The notes under the pieces: generated by a model
The model's input: the letters and a program-made list of their open reading frames with translations, nothing else
Told to the model about the DNA's origin: nothing
Database searches by the model: none
NCBI GenBank assembly: GCA_029224185.1
Contig: CM055190.1
Location: 13,177,820-13,241,819, forward strand
Length of the DNA: 64,000 nt
Direction: 5' to 3'
Source of the DNA: Karalla daura
Taxonomy: Eukaryota; Chordata; Actinopteri; Chaetodontiformes; Leiognathidae
Translations under genes and position numbers: made by a program
In this document: piece by piece, positions 11,716-26,704 of the stretch
Layout: the number at the start of each line of letters is the position of its first letter
Numbering within the stretch: the stretch's first letter is position 1

Positions 11716-14505
11716 AGAACTTTTTCAGCCTGGACAGTCGCTCCAACAGCATCTTATTGTGCAAAAGAATGAAATCTTGCAAACGAGGAATCATCTTCCA
11801 GTGCTCCTGTCTCCTTTCAAAACTTCATCGGCCTTTTACCTTAAGACACGTTTGGATCGTCTGTGGACAAGAGTGGCCAAGAGACACGCTATACGGCATC
11901 AAGTTAAGACCATTAGAAAGCAGCATTAGAAAGCAGTGCTCAATCAGCAAGGACCCGAGTGCTGCTTCACGCCTCTGACAACGTGAGGCTCAGCAGGAAG
12001 CACTCGTGTCATGAAGCTTCGGAGAGGATGCTCACGTGATCACAAGTCTGTCTTTTTGCAAAAAATAAACCAAATTAAAACAAGAAAGTCAACCAACATA
12101 TGGACACCCGACCTTTTTCTTTCAGACAAACTTGGGAAAAGCACTGTTCACCTGTCCAATCTACAATATCCTGAGTAGTCAGTCAGCCTGTCTTCTCTGC
12201 AACACCTGTGAGGCTGAACACACTCTCCAACACGACTCCTGACTCTACCCGGACATGAAAGAGGAGAGCGCCGGCTGTTCACGCTGCACAGGAGCCCCAG
12301 TCATTGAGCATGCACAGCCGCTCTTAAAAAGGTAGGACACTCATGTACAGTGAGTGTATTGGTTCCAGCAGCTGAATGCCGAGGCTCGAGCTATTCTTAC
12401 TTTCTCTGACACTCTTACCCTCTGTGCTCTCATGAGAGAGAGAGACGGAGTGAGAGAGAGAGCTGACTGAAATAATCTGGATAGGTAGCAAGGTACCATG
12501 ATGACTGGGCTTGCTATGTAGAAAAAAAAATGGAATAAATGAAAAGGAAAACAGGTTTCTGCCTGCCTGTTCACGTCTCTCTCTTTCATTTTACTGGCTA
12601 CATAAATAAACTGCCTCCCTGTCCAAGTCTCTCCTTCAGCTGGCTGGTCTACGTCTCTTCTGACAAAGTATTCCCGTGTTTTCTGCCACCTGCCACGCAC
12701 GCCCTTTCACCTCCCTCTCTCTCTCCTCCTCTTCCCCATACTGGGCCGACCAGGAGACCCCCGCCGCGCCCCGCCCCCTCCTCGGCCCCCCTGACCTCCC
12801 TTCTGTCTCTGGTCCCCGACAACTGCCAGCCCTTCTACATTTTAGGCGTTTCACAGGCCCCCCCGGCTTCCAAAATGGCTCACAACAAGTGCATAAAAGT
12901 AGCTCTACCTTGCTCTGCAGCCTCCACCCCCGCCCCCACCCCCATGACCCACACCCACATTACACAGACACCTCCATGCATACTCTCTCCATACTCTCTG
13001 TGGCCCATTTACACTCGATCCCCGCAGAGACTTCGAAGGTTTTCTTCCCTCCCTCTCCTTACCCGGTGTTTCTTGTCGTCAGCCTCTGAGGATTCCCCTG
13101 AGCAGCTTGTATTGCAGAAAACTCACAGAGACACTTGATTTTAACTCCATCTGCTTCTGTTCTACACGTACCCTCCAATAAATCTGAACTCATACCAATG
13201 GCAAACGTCCCATTCAACCACTTTGATCAGCACTGAATCTCATGTCATTGCTGTACTTAAAATTCAGGACATGAGAGGTTGATCTATCAGCTTTTCTGTC
13301 TCAGTTCTAAGAAATTCAGTCTGGAAGTACATAAAACCTGTAATACCACTTAAAGATATTTGAGGTATCGTTTTGCTTTGATGTTATTTGCACATTTCAT
13401 GAGGCCCCACGTGTTTAACTTCGTCTCGTTTTCTATTTTCTGTCCTTGCAACATTAGTTTCGGTTTTCCCAGAGTGCCACTAGAGTTGACAGATTATTTT
13501 TCTGTCATCTAAAACTCTGTCACTTTATATATCACACAAAGTGACAGATATCAAGCACAGATGTTTCTCTATCTTGTCTTTCTTTCTTTCTGTTCCTATG
13601 CAATCCCTCAGCTCCTTTGAGTTTATTATAACCTCCTTATTGGCTCCTCTTACACTCCTTCAGGTCACACAAACAACTGTGTGCATGCCTGAATACACAC
13701 CAGGTTCCTTTGTCCGTCTCTTACTGCTGCACACAGACACACATGCACACATGCACATGTGCACACATATATCAGCTCCCCTCCTCCTCCGGTGGAGTTA
13801 TTATTAATCCAACTGCTCCAGTGACAGAGCAGAGTAGCCCCTGCAGATAAGGTTTCAGCTGTTGGCTGTTTCGCAGCTTCTCTCCTTATTTATTCAATAA
13901 CTGAGTCTGACACACTATCAGGCCATGTGATCCGCAGAAGGGCAGATTTTAGATCAAATCCACTGGTAGTGTGGGAATGAAAGAAATGCTCGACTGGTTG
14001 AGCAAGGGTTACATAATTGAGAAGCTGGATTCCTAAAGACAAGATCAAGCTGTGCACAGTCACCAACAATCTCAGATGTTTTATTATGACACTTTTAATG
14101 CTGAAAATGGGGGCAACATGTTAAAATTACTCCTGTTGTTTTCTCATATTAGATTAATTTATATGTAGGTTGAGTTCAATCAAGTCTAATATCTGAGGAA
14201 TTAGGAACCTAAAATGGTCTATGACTGCACACACATATTGAAGAGTAGCCACACAGATTGTTCCCCCTCAGTCTTTATCAGATCATTTTGTTCGATCTTG
14301 TATTGATCCCCATATCATGCTCTTAATTGGCTCTCAGCACCGGTGTGGGCCCACCTGTCAGTCAGCACACCAGGCCTCTCTGGCTCTGCCTCTGTGGTCT
14401 AAATGTGTTCAGATGAGGGCAGCATTTTCCCATTTTAAGGTGGGATGATTCCTACTAGTGACAAATCTATAACCCTGGTCGAAGCCCCCCAGCGGCCCGT
14501 GTGCT

Positions 14506-14726
14506 CCTTATACGGACCTCGAGGTGGGTCTGCGGGACTCGATGGGAGGTCAGAGCCATAGTTCCATATATGTCCTCCTCCTCCTCCTCCTGCTGCTGTT
14601 GCTCCTCCTGGGTCCTGATGGACGGAGCCCCCTCCCACCTCCTCACCCGTGGGGTCCTAATATGGCAGAGGGCCGGGATGGGGGCCAGTGCCTAGGTTTG
14701 TGAATGGTGCCGGGCGAGTATATAAG
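14506..14726 (+). promoter_or_regulatory. acta1: acta1 core promoter: CArG boxes and TATA box
   Basis: A perfect SRF-type CArG box, CCTAATATGG, lies at 14656-14665. Two near-CArG boxes lie upstream: CCTTATACGG at 14506-14515 and CCATATATGT at 14564-14573. A strong TATA box, TATATAAG, lies at 14719-14726, placing transcription start near 14750. Several CArG boxes upstream of a TATA box is the known arrangement of vertebrate striated-muscle actin promoters and predicts SRF/myocardin-family control in muscle. Confidence 0.8.
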
Positions 14727-14749
14727 CTGCACAGGCAGAAGCAAAGACT

Positions 14750-14812
14750 GTAGCTGGTTCAGCAGCAGCACTGGTTGGGTCATTCTCTCCGAGCCGCAGA
14801 CACACTCCTAAG
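14750..14812 (+). other. acta1: acta1 non-coding first exon
   Basis: The start is inferred from the TATA box. The exon ends at a consensus donor, AAG|GTAAGA, at 14812/14813. The next exon begins at 15777 after an acceptor ending TAACAG, eight bases before the start codon. A short non-coding exon 1 is standard in vertebrate muscle actin genes. Confidence 0.7.
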
Positions 14813-15784
14813 GTAAGACCCTCCAGGACCTCTCCTGAAGACTCACAGCCAGGTTTGGGACAGCAGCACTGGAGCCTCTACTGGAAGTTAGGCAGGAGAG
14901 CAGGGACAGGACCAGGACCAGACACCGCTGGAGGCAACTTCTCCCGCTGGATGATAGACTAGAACCAGGAGAGCCCTGATGCTGGGGGAGAAGGACAGAT
15001 TAGTAGATAGTGGACTGGGGGAAGCATGGAGAGCTGACAGGAGACTTGTCTGGGGACTAGAAGTAGATAAAAGGTAGAAAAGATAGATTTCACAGAAAGT
15101 AGTCACTTACCTGGGAACTAGAACAAGATAAGAGAAAGAAAAGGCCAATATCACAGTGCCCAGAGTCTGATCTGGGAACTAAAAGTAGATAAAGGGGCAA
15201 TAGAGGTAGATTTTATAGTAGCCAGTTTTTGCTTTGTGGGCATTACATTTTACAGAAACCAGCATTTGATCTGAGAACTGGAGGCAGAGAAAGGGTAGAT
15301 TTGAGGATATATAGACAGTAGTTACATGGAATTCAAGGTCTGATCTGGGATCTGTTTAATTAGTTGACAAAAGGCAAGAAAAGGTAGAATGACTTCGATT
15401 TCTTCTCAGGTGGAAACAGTGAATTTTGGATAGGTTATGATGCAGCACAGTCGAGGAAAGTTAGTTTACCTGAGAGGGGTGTGACGGTGAATTTTGCATT
15501 GATTTTACGTTGCTTTGTAGTCACCGAATTTTAGAGGATGCAGCGACCATTTGTCGATACCTGTCATCATTTTCGGATCGATATCCTGGGGAGAAAACAA
15601 TAGATCAGCTTTTAATATATATTTTTTGTTATTTATGCGTCATGCGTACTGGCACAATGTCAGTATGCCAGGAGAGCATCTAAGCGCAGAGCAGGGACAC
15701 TGAACCTGATCTCATACAGTATCTGAGTGTGAATGTATTGATCTGAACTCTTCTCTCTCGTCATCCTCACTAACAGAAGCCATC

Positions 15785-18956
<3,172 letters not shown>

Positions 18957-19240
18957 ATCCTCCATCTTCTTCTCCAGCTTCTCCTTTATCTCCATCTTTA
19001 ACACCACCAGCCATCTGGAGATCGAGCGAGAAGGAGGATCAACCTCTGCGGCACAGCAACACTCTGCGGTCAACGGACTTTCTGTCTGCGCTGTTGACAT
19101 TCATATGCATTTTGTTATCCTATGAAATTGTGCATATTTAAAAGCTGTATGTTGTCTGTAATGCACGGAGAGAGGCTGTGAATGACCATCACTGAACCAT
19201 GCATCCACCCAAAAAAAACTTTAATAAAAAAAGATAACAA
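18957..19240 (+). other. acta1: acta1 3' UTR
   Basis: Follows the actin stop; AATAAA at 19223-19228 gives a 3' UTR of about 280 bases, normal for a muscle actin gene. Confidence 0.75.
19223..19228 (+). terminator. acta1: poly(A) signal of acta1
   Basis: Canonical AATAAA 267 bases after the stop codon, in an A-rich context. Confidence 0.75.
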
Positions 19241-19726
19241 CAACATGTTGCCCAACACATGTGAATGTAAGTGTATATACATATTGATAATTTATTAAAG
19301 TCCATTATTTGGTATTTCTGACCCTGGCCTTGTTTTTCTATCAGAGGAAGGGCAGCTAAGGAAAAAAAAACGCTTTGATACAAAATCATTATGGGAATAC
19401 TGGAATGTGAACTCAAAATGATTTTCTCAAACTATTCCAAGGATTGAGGGAAAGATTAAACTGATAATGATAAGAATGAAGGCCAAGAGGGGGCTTAATT
19501 GACAAGGCAATTAAAACGAATGACCCAAACCATAAAGCGCTCAGCTGTGCAACCACCAGGTGCACAGTTCACAGAGGTCGTTGCAAGGCTGCAGGGTCAC
19601 AGGGCGAGAGGGTGGGCTCTCTCTGCCCCCTCAGCCCCCACAGACAGGTGAGGCCTGCTGGGTGACAGAGGTAGTGACAGGCGTGCCTTCAGAGGGGGTT
19701 TGACTTGCCAGGAATGTGCCCGGACA

Positions 19727-19874
19727 GCAGGGGCAGCAGGGGCAGCAGGGGCAGCTCCGCTTTAGACCAAGGATCAGCAGCATGGGACACCTGACACCCG
19801 CCTCTCAATCCCTGCTGAGCCGCCTGCCCCCAGCAGCCCCCAGCAGCCCCCAGCAGCCCCCAGCAGCCCCCGGC
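19727..19874. repeat. two GC-rich minisatellites
   Basis: At 19727-19757 a 9-base unit, GGGGCAGCA, is repeated about three times. At 19828-19874 a 10-base unit, CAGCAGCCCC, is repeated about five times. Confidence 0.85.
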
Positions 19875-20059
19875 CCCCAGACCATCTTTAGACAAAACCA
19901 GACCCCGTGGGGCCACTCCACCAGTCCTACCATATATGCAGAGAGAGGCACCTCGGGTAATCGGGGTGTGGGGTTTCGATCTGGGCTTAAAGAGACAAAG
20001 GGGGTGTGCACCATGCCATACCCACACCTTTTACACCACCACCCTCCAACCTGTCATAA

Positions 20060-20200
20060 ATGGACTGGTAAATGGACTGGTTCTTATATAGCGCTTTCCT
20101 AAACTTCACCCGAAGCATTTCATGGACACCAATCACATTCATCCATTCATTCCCATTCACATACTGGTGCCAAAGGTTGCCCTCGATGGTAGGTCTGCTG
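20060..20200 (+). repeat. interspersed fish repeat, family A
   Basis: Contains TGGTTCTTATATAGCGCTTT followed by the ATTCATCCATTCATTCCCA region and a CATACTGGTGCCAAAGG-like end. This order is typical of a repeat found across teleost genomes. A related fragment occurs at 55885-56095. Confidence 0.65.
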
Positions 20201-21179
20201 ACCAAGTATCTTTAACTACACATGGAGGCCATATTTGATGCCTTAACAATCTGGCCCTGTCGAGATTTCTCTCTTTAGGAAATTAGAAACACAGCTCTAT
20301 TTAGTGTAAATCTGACAGTCATGAATAATTGTAATCTTTAATTAATAGCCCAAAGGGCCACAAAAGTGTAGTTTTTAGGTTTTACTTTTATTTGTTTTTG
20401 GAGATATGTGTCACGTTCTGTCTTACCAAAGATGTGAAAAGACAACACTATAAGGATGTTTCTATTAAAGTGAAGATGGTTAAAACAAGCTCTAATTGTT
20501 GGGATTTTTAATTTAACCATGTATAATGATCTCATGACCAGTATCTTTGGCTGTGGCTTTTCCCTGACGACATAGTAAAATTCCCTCTGTGTTGCCATTT
20601 GAATGACCTGTAATCAGTTTTTTTTTTCAATCTCTACAAAAGTACCAAAGATATTTTCACATATGTATCATAATCATATTGGGCAAAGTCATCAAATTTC
20701 AGGGACTGACATGACATTAAGGGCATTTTTACGGCTGTCAAATGATAAAATGGATGAATTTTCCCAAAATGTGTTTATAGTTTGGGATCAAACCACTGAG
20801 CTTTGAAGTGCCTGTTGCCCTGAAGCTTATAACACTTAGAACAACAGCTATAATAAAATACACACTTGACAAAACACATTGCATACAGGTCCTTGGACAC
20901 CTCATTTTAAGTTTATGGATCGCTCAAGAATGTTTACACTTGTTAGTATTAAGTAAGTAATGACCATAGTTGAGGGCCCAAGTTTCTAAAAAATGATCAC
21001 CTTATGCCACACACTGAGGATATGTTGCTCTGTCCAGGCACATTAGGTCAAGAGGTTTTGTTTGATTGTATTCTTGTATTTGGTACAATATAATTAGTAG
21101 TAATTTTGGTTGTTTGTTTTAGGGTGCATTCACAAACAAGTAGAATACAAAAGTGAAATATTGGAAAATGAGAATCACT

Positions 21180-21480
21180 CTGTTACCACTTTATTTATCC
21201 CTGAAGGGACTATTCTGTACTGCACCCAAAATTGTACAAATAAAAGTAAAATGCATGCGCTTTATTATTTACGTACACAGTAGGATGAAAAGTTGAGTGA
21301 ATGTTCTTGCAAAAGGACAAAAATCAAGCCAAACACCAGACCAAAAAAAACAGCCTGCAGGCTTAGCAGGGCAATAAATATGAATAAACATATATAGAAA
21401 ATGTAAAAAATATGAGCAGCAGTAAACATGGTATGAGCAGTAAAACGGTAAACAAAAAAGAGAAGAAGCAGTAGCAGAAT
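21180..21480. repeat. interspersed fish repeat, family C
   Basis: Begins with CACTTTATTTATCCCTGAAG, a signature common in teleost repeats, and continues with AT-rich sequence of the kind that usually follows it (runs of ATATGAATAAACAT and AACATGGTATGAGCAG). A shorter relative lies near 58436-58480. Confidence 0.5.
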
Positions 21481-21815
21481 GGCAATAGGCTTAACACTGT
21501 GTATAGGTATATAGCTTTAGGTCTAACCCTAAATATTCAGAATACACTGGGTAAACAGACTACGTTACATTATGAGATATAGTAACCCTGGCCATTTAAT
21601 CATTCACTTAGGCTCTTTTTATGCGTTGGGTGTTTGTTTGCGGTCTGAATACAATAAAACAAACAGTCCCTTTATCCTACTTCACAATCTAATAGAGATC
21701 ACTGTCAGCCAAATGGCTCGAGAGCACCAAACATCCCCGCCATCCCGGCCCCGGGGGCCACCTGTTGCGGGTGTGTTTGGTTTTTTTTAAAGCAACGTCT
21801 TCAGGCGGGCGGAGC

Positions 21816-21818
<3 letters not shown>

Positions 21819-21849
<31 letters not shown>

Positions 21850-21850
21850 G

Positions 21851-21878
<28 letters not shown>
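21819..21878. repeat. (GA)n microsatellite at the ccsap promoter
   Basis: Two GA-repeat blocks separated by ATGGG, ending about 80 bases before the proposed end of ccsap exon 1. Confidence 0.9.
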
Positions 21879-21883
<5 letters not shown>

Positions 21884-21889
21884 CAGAGA

Positions 21890-21955
21890 CGTGATTACAG
21901 CAGGCTCCGTGGACGCCATCTGTCCTACTCTGCCTCCGTGAAACCCGAGCCTGGT
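21890..21955 (+). other. ccsap: ccsap non-coding first exon (inferred)
   Basis: A GC-rich stretch ends at a consensus donor GTAAGTAT at 21956. It would splice to an acceptor at 22841 (TTTTTCCAG) or 22850 (GTGTGTGCAG), upstream of the ATG at 22860. The 5' limit is a guess. Confidence 0.45.
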
Positions 21956-22859
21956 GTAAGTATATTCACTGTACACTAAATTAGACCCTTACGGAGTCTG
22001 TCTGCAGGAGGTGACGGGGAGGGAGGATGTGGGGCTGTTTTTGTTTTTTCTTTTCGCCACTGAGGTTTTTAGGCTGCATTTAGGCTGCTTCTCGCAGCGC
22101 TGACAGGCGATTATCGGCACTCCATATTACCGCATGAGCAACACACGTCTATAAATATCGCGGAGACATCCCCGCCCGGCGTAACAGTGGACTGACAGTC
22201 GGTCAATTAAGCAATTTGTCAGTATTCATAACAGCGTAATAGCAACGCCGTCGAGGCCGAGGTGGCGATTGAACACGCGCTTATGCGAGTCGTCGGGGAT
22301 TCACCAGCTCTGAAAAGCTCGCAAACGTGATTGAGTTCGTGTTAATTTATGGTTGCATCGCCTTAGACCCCGCAGTGTTTTCATGAACAGTGGTTGCAGC
22401 TGACCTTTAATTTGGAGTATTCAACAGCCGTTTGCGCACGAGAAGCCAATCAGGGGAGGGGGTGGCAGCTACGTCATCGTATTCAAGAAGGTTCGGCGTT
22501 TGCGATACAGTAATCGATTTATTAATTAGAAAGGGACGTTTTATCTTCCTGTTAAATTGTAGTGTGCGTTATAGTATAATCTTTGTTTTTAGTTTTATCT
22601 TTTCCCCAAGCATGTGACCGGCCGGCCAATCACAACTCGCGTTGTGGCGGAAGTGGGTGGGGCTTAGGCGTCCAGCTGCTCTCTTATTGGTTGGATTCAC
22701 GTCCACGTTATGGTTTAAATGTCTGGCGGTGTTGACTAACGTGAATCTGTGCTGCGCTCTAAAGACACGCGCAGCTTGTATTCATTGTGTTTTCAGCACA
22801 CTGCAGAGGCCCATCTTTTGACTGAGGTCTAATTTTTCCAGTGTGTGCAGGGGACCAAC

Positions 22860-24200
22860 ATGGTGACCAAGAGGATCCGCTCGGAGTACATGAAGAAATT
22901 CAAAGACCCCAAATGGGAAACCTACACCAAGTGTTATGAGGAGATGCTGAAGTACAGGCTGACCCGTCGGCTGCTGGAGCACACACACAACCCATGGTTC
23001 TGGAGCGGCTCCGACACAGACTCGGACTCCGGAGGGAGAAGTCCCCCCTCCCCCGGCAAGAACCAGGTGGGGGCAGAGAGCGGCAGGGACCGGGCCGAGG
23101 TTCAGGAATGTAACGGGGCGAGGGTGGAGAGGACCATGGGGCCTGTACCCCGACTTCAGCTCCAGGAGGACGAGGAGCAAACTGTGCCAGCAACTCAGGG
23201 TAAACAGAAAACATAAGCGTAAATATGGCACTTTGGATGCATGCATGCGTGCATCCCTTCTGGATCACTCAGTGCTATCTCTACTCTCAGGGCGACAACT
23301 TGAAGGAGCGGCAGAGACAGGAGCACTGCAGGAGGAGAGAGAGGAGGAGCAGAGGGCCAGTAGCAGACAGTCAACTCCTCATAGGGACCAAAACAGAGGT
23401 ATAACTTAACACTCACAGCTTATCTTGTTACCACAACACACAATGATGCACTCATTATTATTCTCTTATTGTCTCATTATTACTCCTTAATATCGAGTTT
23501 TTCAGGTGAACTGCAGCCTTTAACTAATGAATCCAACACTCAACCAAAATGAGTGCTTATTATTTTGAGGTCCCGCAGAATATCATTAAGTGGGAAATTG
23601 TCTCGAACATCTCAGTCCAAATATAACTTTCGGTGGCAGGTGCAAACACAGCTACAGCACCACCCCATCTCAATCATTTCTGCTTGATTTCAATGCTGCT
23701 TTTGTCCTCTGTTGCTAGGGCCAGACACTGGTGGAGCACAGCAGAGGAAACCCTCCCGGTCCTCCAAGAAGCCTTTTCACTTGCAGCGGGTCAGACCCGC
23801 CCCGGCGCGGCCGCCCGCGGAGGACGGCAAAGAGGCTCGCCACCCCTTCGCTCTGTACGGTTCGGGAGAGAAGGACGCAGACATGGCAGCCAGGAAGACG
23901 CACAACGTCGGCCCGGCCGCCTCCACCACAGAGGTGATCTCCCTCTCCCTGCAGATGCAGCCTGTGTTACGGGTGAGCGGAGGCTGACCGCGACTCGATT
24001 TGTTTCCCCCCCGGCAGATCCACGAGTCGGCTCTGCGCGCCAAGACCAGGCGAGAGGTGGAGCGCCAGGTCCACACCCAGAGGACCGAGCGCTGGAGGGC
24101 CAAGTCTGCCAACCCGGACAAAGCCAGAAAGACAGTCCAGCCCGAGTTCAACCCCTGGCTCACCGAGTACATGCGCTGCTTCACCTCTCGCTCCCGATAG
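22860..24200 (+). CDS. ccsap: centriole, cilia and spindle-associated protein (CCSAP)
   Basis: CCSAP binds polyglutamylated microtubules of centrioles, cilia and the mitotic spindle. Four coding exons join in phase: 22860-23199, 23291-23398, 23719-23933 and 24018-24200, giving 281 residues against about 270 in human. Two conserved blocks flank a divergent acidic middle. The N-terminal block reads IRSEYMKKFKDPKWETYTKC and continues with LKYRLTRRLLEHTHNPW. The C-terminal block contains HPFALYGSGEKDADMAARKT, THNV, IHESALRAKTRREVERQ and the ending FNPWLTEYMRCFTSRSR. The middle (residues about 55-170) is rich in Glu, Ser, Gly and Gln and looks disordered. The start has a good context (CAACATGG). 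The gene converges on rab4a, as in human. Confidence 0.95.
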
Positions 24201-26090
24201 GACCAACACACACATGCACACACAGAAACACACAGCAGCAGCTACACCCCAGACCTAAAAAAGACTACAAATTAAAGCCATTATTGCCCTTCACCCCCGA
24301 ACTTTAAGTAGACTAGACTAGATTTGTGGCCTCGACACTGTACGCCTACCACTCCGCATTCAGGACTGACAAAAGCTTGAAATCCACAGTGTGACTTAAT
24401 GTATTTCTTTTCTATGAATGAAATTTGATATTATGTATACGATGCGATTTTTGAGCGAAGGGACTCGAACGTCGATCCACAACTACTTAACGTGTTTACC
24501 GCACTCTGACGAGGATGAAGAGTCTAAAATACAGCCATACTTTTAAGAGAGGTCCCTTTAAACACGGACTATATGACATGCCCGTACTCTGCATACAGGG
24601 AGCAGAGCGCAGTGGGCTCACACTCTGGCAGTCTGATCAGACTCAGCCACCTTTTACAAAACGCACCGGGATGTGAAAGACCACTGTAACAACACTGTAA
24701 CTGTGCTCGTGCTTATATTTATATTGCTTTTATAGCTTTTCAGATAACTCGGTGTGATGGAGCAGGGTCCGGGAGAGCGAAAGTTTGTGTGACGGTTCAT
24801 GAATCGATGTTTTTAGACTAAAAAAAAGATTCGTACTCGGTATTCATAGTGTCCGTTTAAATCAACATATGATGTCAGATAGTTTCACAGAAATATTCAC
24901 AGTTTTCTCCAGTCAGTGTCTTTGTGCTGCGACCAGTCGACCTGGTGCTATTTCAGCGTGACCATTCGCGTGAGTAAGTGAGGCCAAAGCAAAGAAACGA
25001 CTGAGCCGCCGAGGCCTAATCTCCCCATCATAGGTCATAGGTCATTCACGAGCTGAACTGATGAGAAGCTGAGGTTTCAGACGGGGAAAAAAAAACTGTT
25101 ACTGCCGCCGAGCCCGGTCGGTGCCGAACGGTTACAAAGGCGTAGACCAAATCACGGGGCACTTTGAGACGTGTGCACAGATCACTGCGTGAGCACGTTG
25201 GGTTCTCACGTCGTCCCTCATCCACGCGTCGAACCTGTCCGTTTACGTGAGTGTATGGAGGATCACAGATTTGATTGTTGAAGGCTAGGGAGAGTTCTAT
25301 CCTTTACAGACGCAATTATGAACATGTATGAATATTGTGCGTGGTGAGGGTGAGGTGTCAGGGTGCCTGCGCTTTACACTTTGTGGTTGAACTTTTCTTT
25401 TTTTCCTTTGTTACATCTTTATTTTGGTGTCGCGGCCGTGAATTGCTTTTTGTATCGACTTTGTTATTTCAGTGTTTTTGAACTGAGCTCGGAACGCGGC
25501 TCCAGGAAGAAATGTGAAAAGGTTTTGTGCAATATCGTCGCCCTTTGAATATTAGGTGTTTGCAAAAGTCACGGTGAACGTGGGGACAATCTCAGAAAGC
25601 AGGGGTGAAAAAGAAAACAACGTCTGATCCTGCTTTAGTGAGCTAATGAGACCAAACTTTATAGTCCAGGTGTTATTGATAGCGTAGAGGTATTTTGATC
25701 TTGGTGGTGATTTCCTGATACTTGTCATGTCTTTTAAAGTTACTTGGTAATATATAGAGAGAGCAGAGATCCACCAGGCTTATGCTGAAGGAGTAAGAGT
25801 TCAGAGACCAACAACACACCGGAGATGCAGAGGAGAAACAGGCTCCTAGAGATACTGTGTTGAGTCTGGCTTAATGGGAGTCAGCTGGGTCAAGCCGGAA
25901 AATCACATCGATCCCAATTTGCTGATCGCGTCAGGAACGAAGCGGTCGCAACACAGCAAAACATTCCCGGGTATATCTCGTTTTATGTTCATGTTACCTT
26001 TACTTTGAACCCACTGGGACGCATCCAGAGGAACAGGCTGTGGAGGATTGACTGTCGGTGCGGTGCGGAGCTTTTAATAAATCGGTTTTC
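24201..26090 (+). other. ccsap: ccsap 3' UTR and flank
   Basis: No coding exon seen. An ATTAAA lies at about 24270 and a canonical AATAAA near 26074, so the transcript may end early or extend about 1.9 kb. The boundary is not resolvable from sequence alone. Confidence 0.4.
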
Positions 26091-26224
26091 CACCCCCATT
26101 GTTCACGCCTCGTGTCTCGTTTGTTCAGAAAATGTTCTCAGGCAGACGCCCAACGTCAGAGACGACGTGGTGGACCAGCGGATGGCGCCGTTGCCACGTA
26201 GCCGGGTCCACAGTCGTGCACGGT

Positions 26225-26400
26225 TCTAACTTTCTGCCAGCGTCTGTGTGGATTTTCTCCTCCCACAGTCCAAAAACGTATCCCTACGTCAGCTTGAGAC
26301 TTTAAATTGCTCTAAATCGAGTGTGTGTGTGTGTGTGTGTGTCTGTGAAGGACTGGCGACCTGTGATTTTTCTGTCAATCAGTCCTGGAAACAGCTCTGA
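26225..26400 (+). repeat. interspersed fish repeat, family B
   Basis: Shows the familiar order GTGTGGATTTTCTCCTCCCA, CAGTCCAAAAACGT, CTTTAAATTGCTCTAAAT, a GT repeat and GACTGGCGACCTGTGA. The same family appears at 35075-35112, 41650-41745 and 62300-62485. Confidence 0.75.
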
Positions 26401-26704
26401 TTCATAGACGAACCAAAGTCACTTAGAATAAGACTTAGAATATTCCTTCATCCGTCCCACAACAGGGACATCTCAAGTTGGGAAGATCCTGCATCCTTTC
26501 AGAGAATTGACAATGCATGGACATAAACAGGCCACCTTTAGGCTGCACAGCTAGACTGCTGAAGAGCCGGATCAAAGGCTGTTCTGTGTGCGGTTTGCAT
26601 GTTTCCCCAGATTTAGTTTGGACTTATGGCTGTAAATCCCCCTTTGAGTGAATGTGCTGATTCAGAAAAAAGAGTCTCTTCAATACGCAGCTGGTTGGAG
26701 GTGT

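Larger units (their letters stand above)
9241..14340. other. intergenic region abcb10-acta1, no coding gene seen
   Basis: About 5 kb without convincing exons on either strand. In human this gap holds NUP133, a gene of more than 20 exons; I saw no block of nucleoporin-like sequence here. It contains a cluster of three E-boxes at 11249-11275, a fish-type repeat fragment near 11665-11715 and CA-rich patches. Distal muscle enhancers of acta1 could lie here, but that is inference. Confidence 0.6.
19241..21800. other. intergenic region acta1-ccsap
   Basis: No coding exon seen. It holds two short GC-rich minisatellites (19727-19757 and 19828-19874), a fish interspersed repeat (about 20060-20200) and a second repeat fragment at about 21180-21480. 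The rest is AT-rich and featureless to the eye. Confidence 0.6.
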
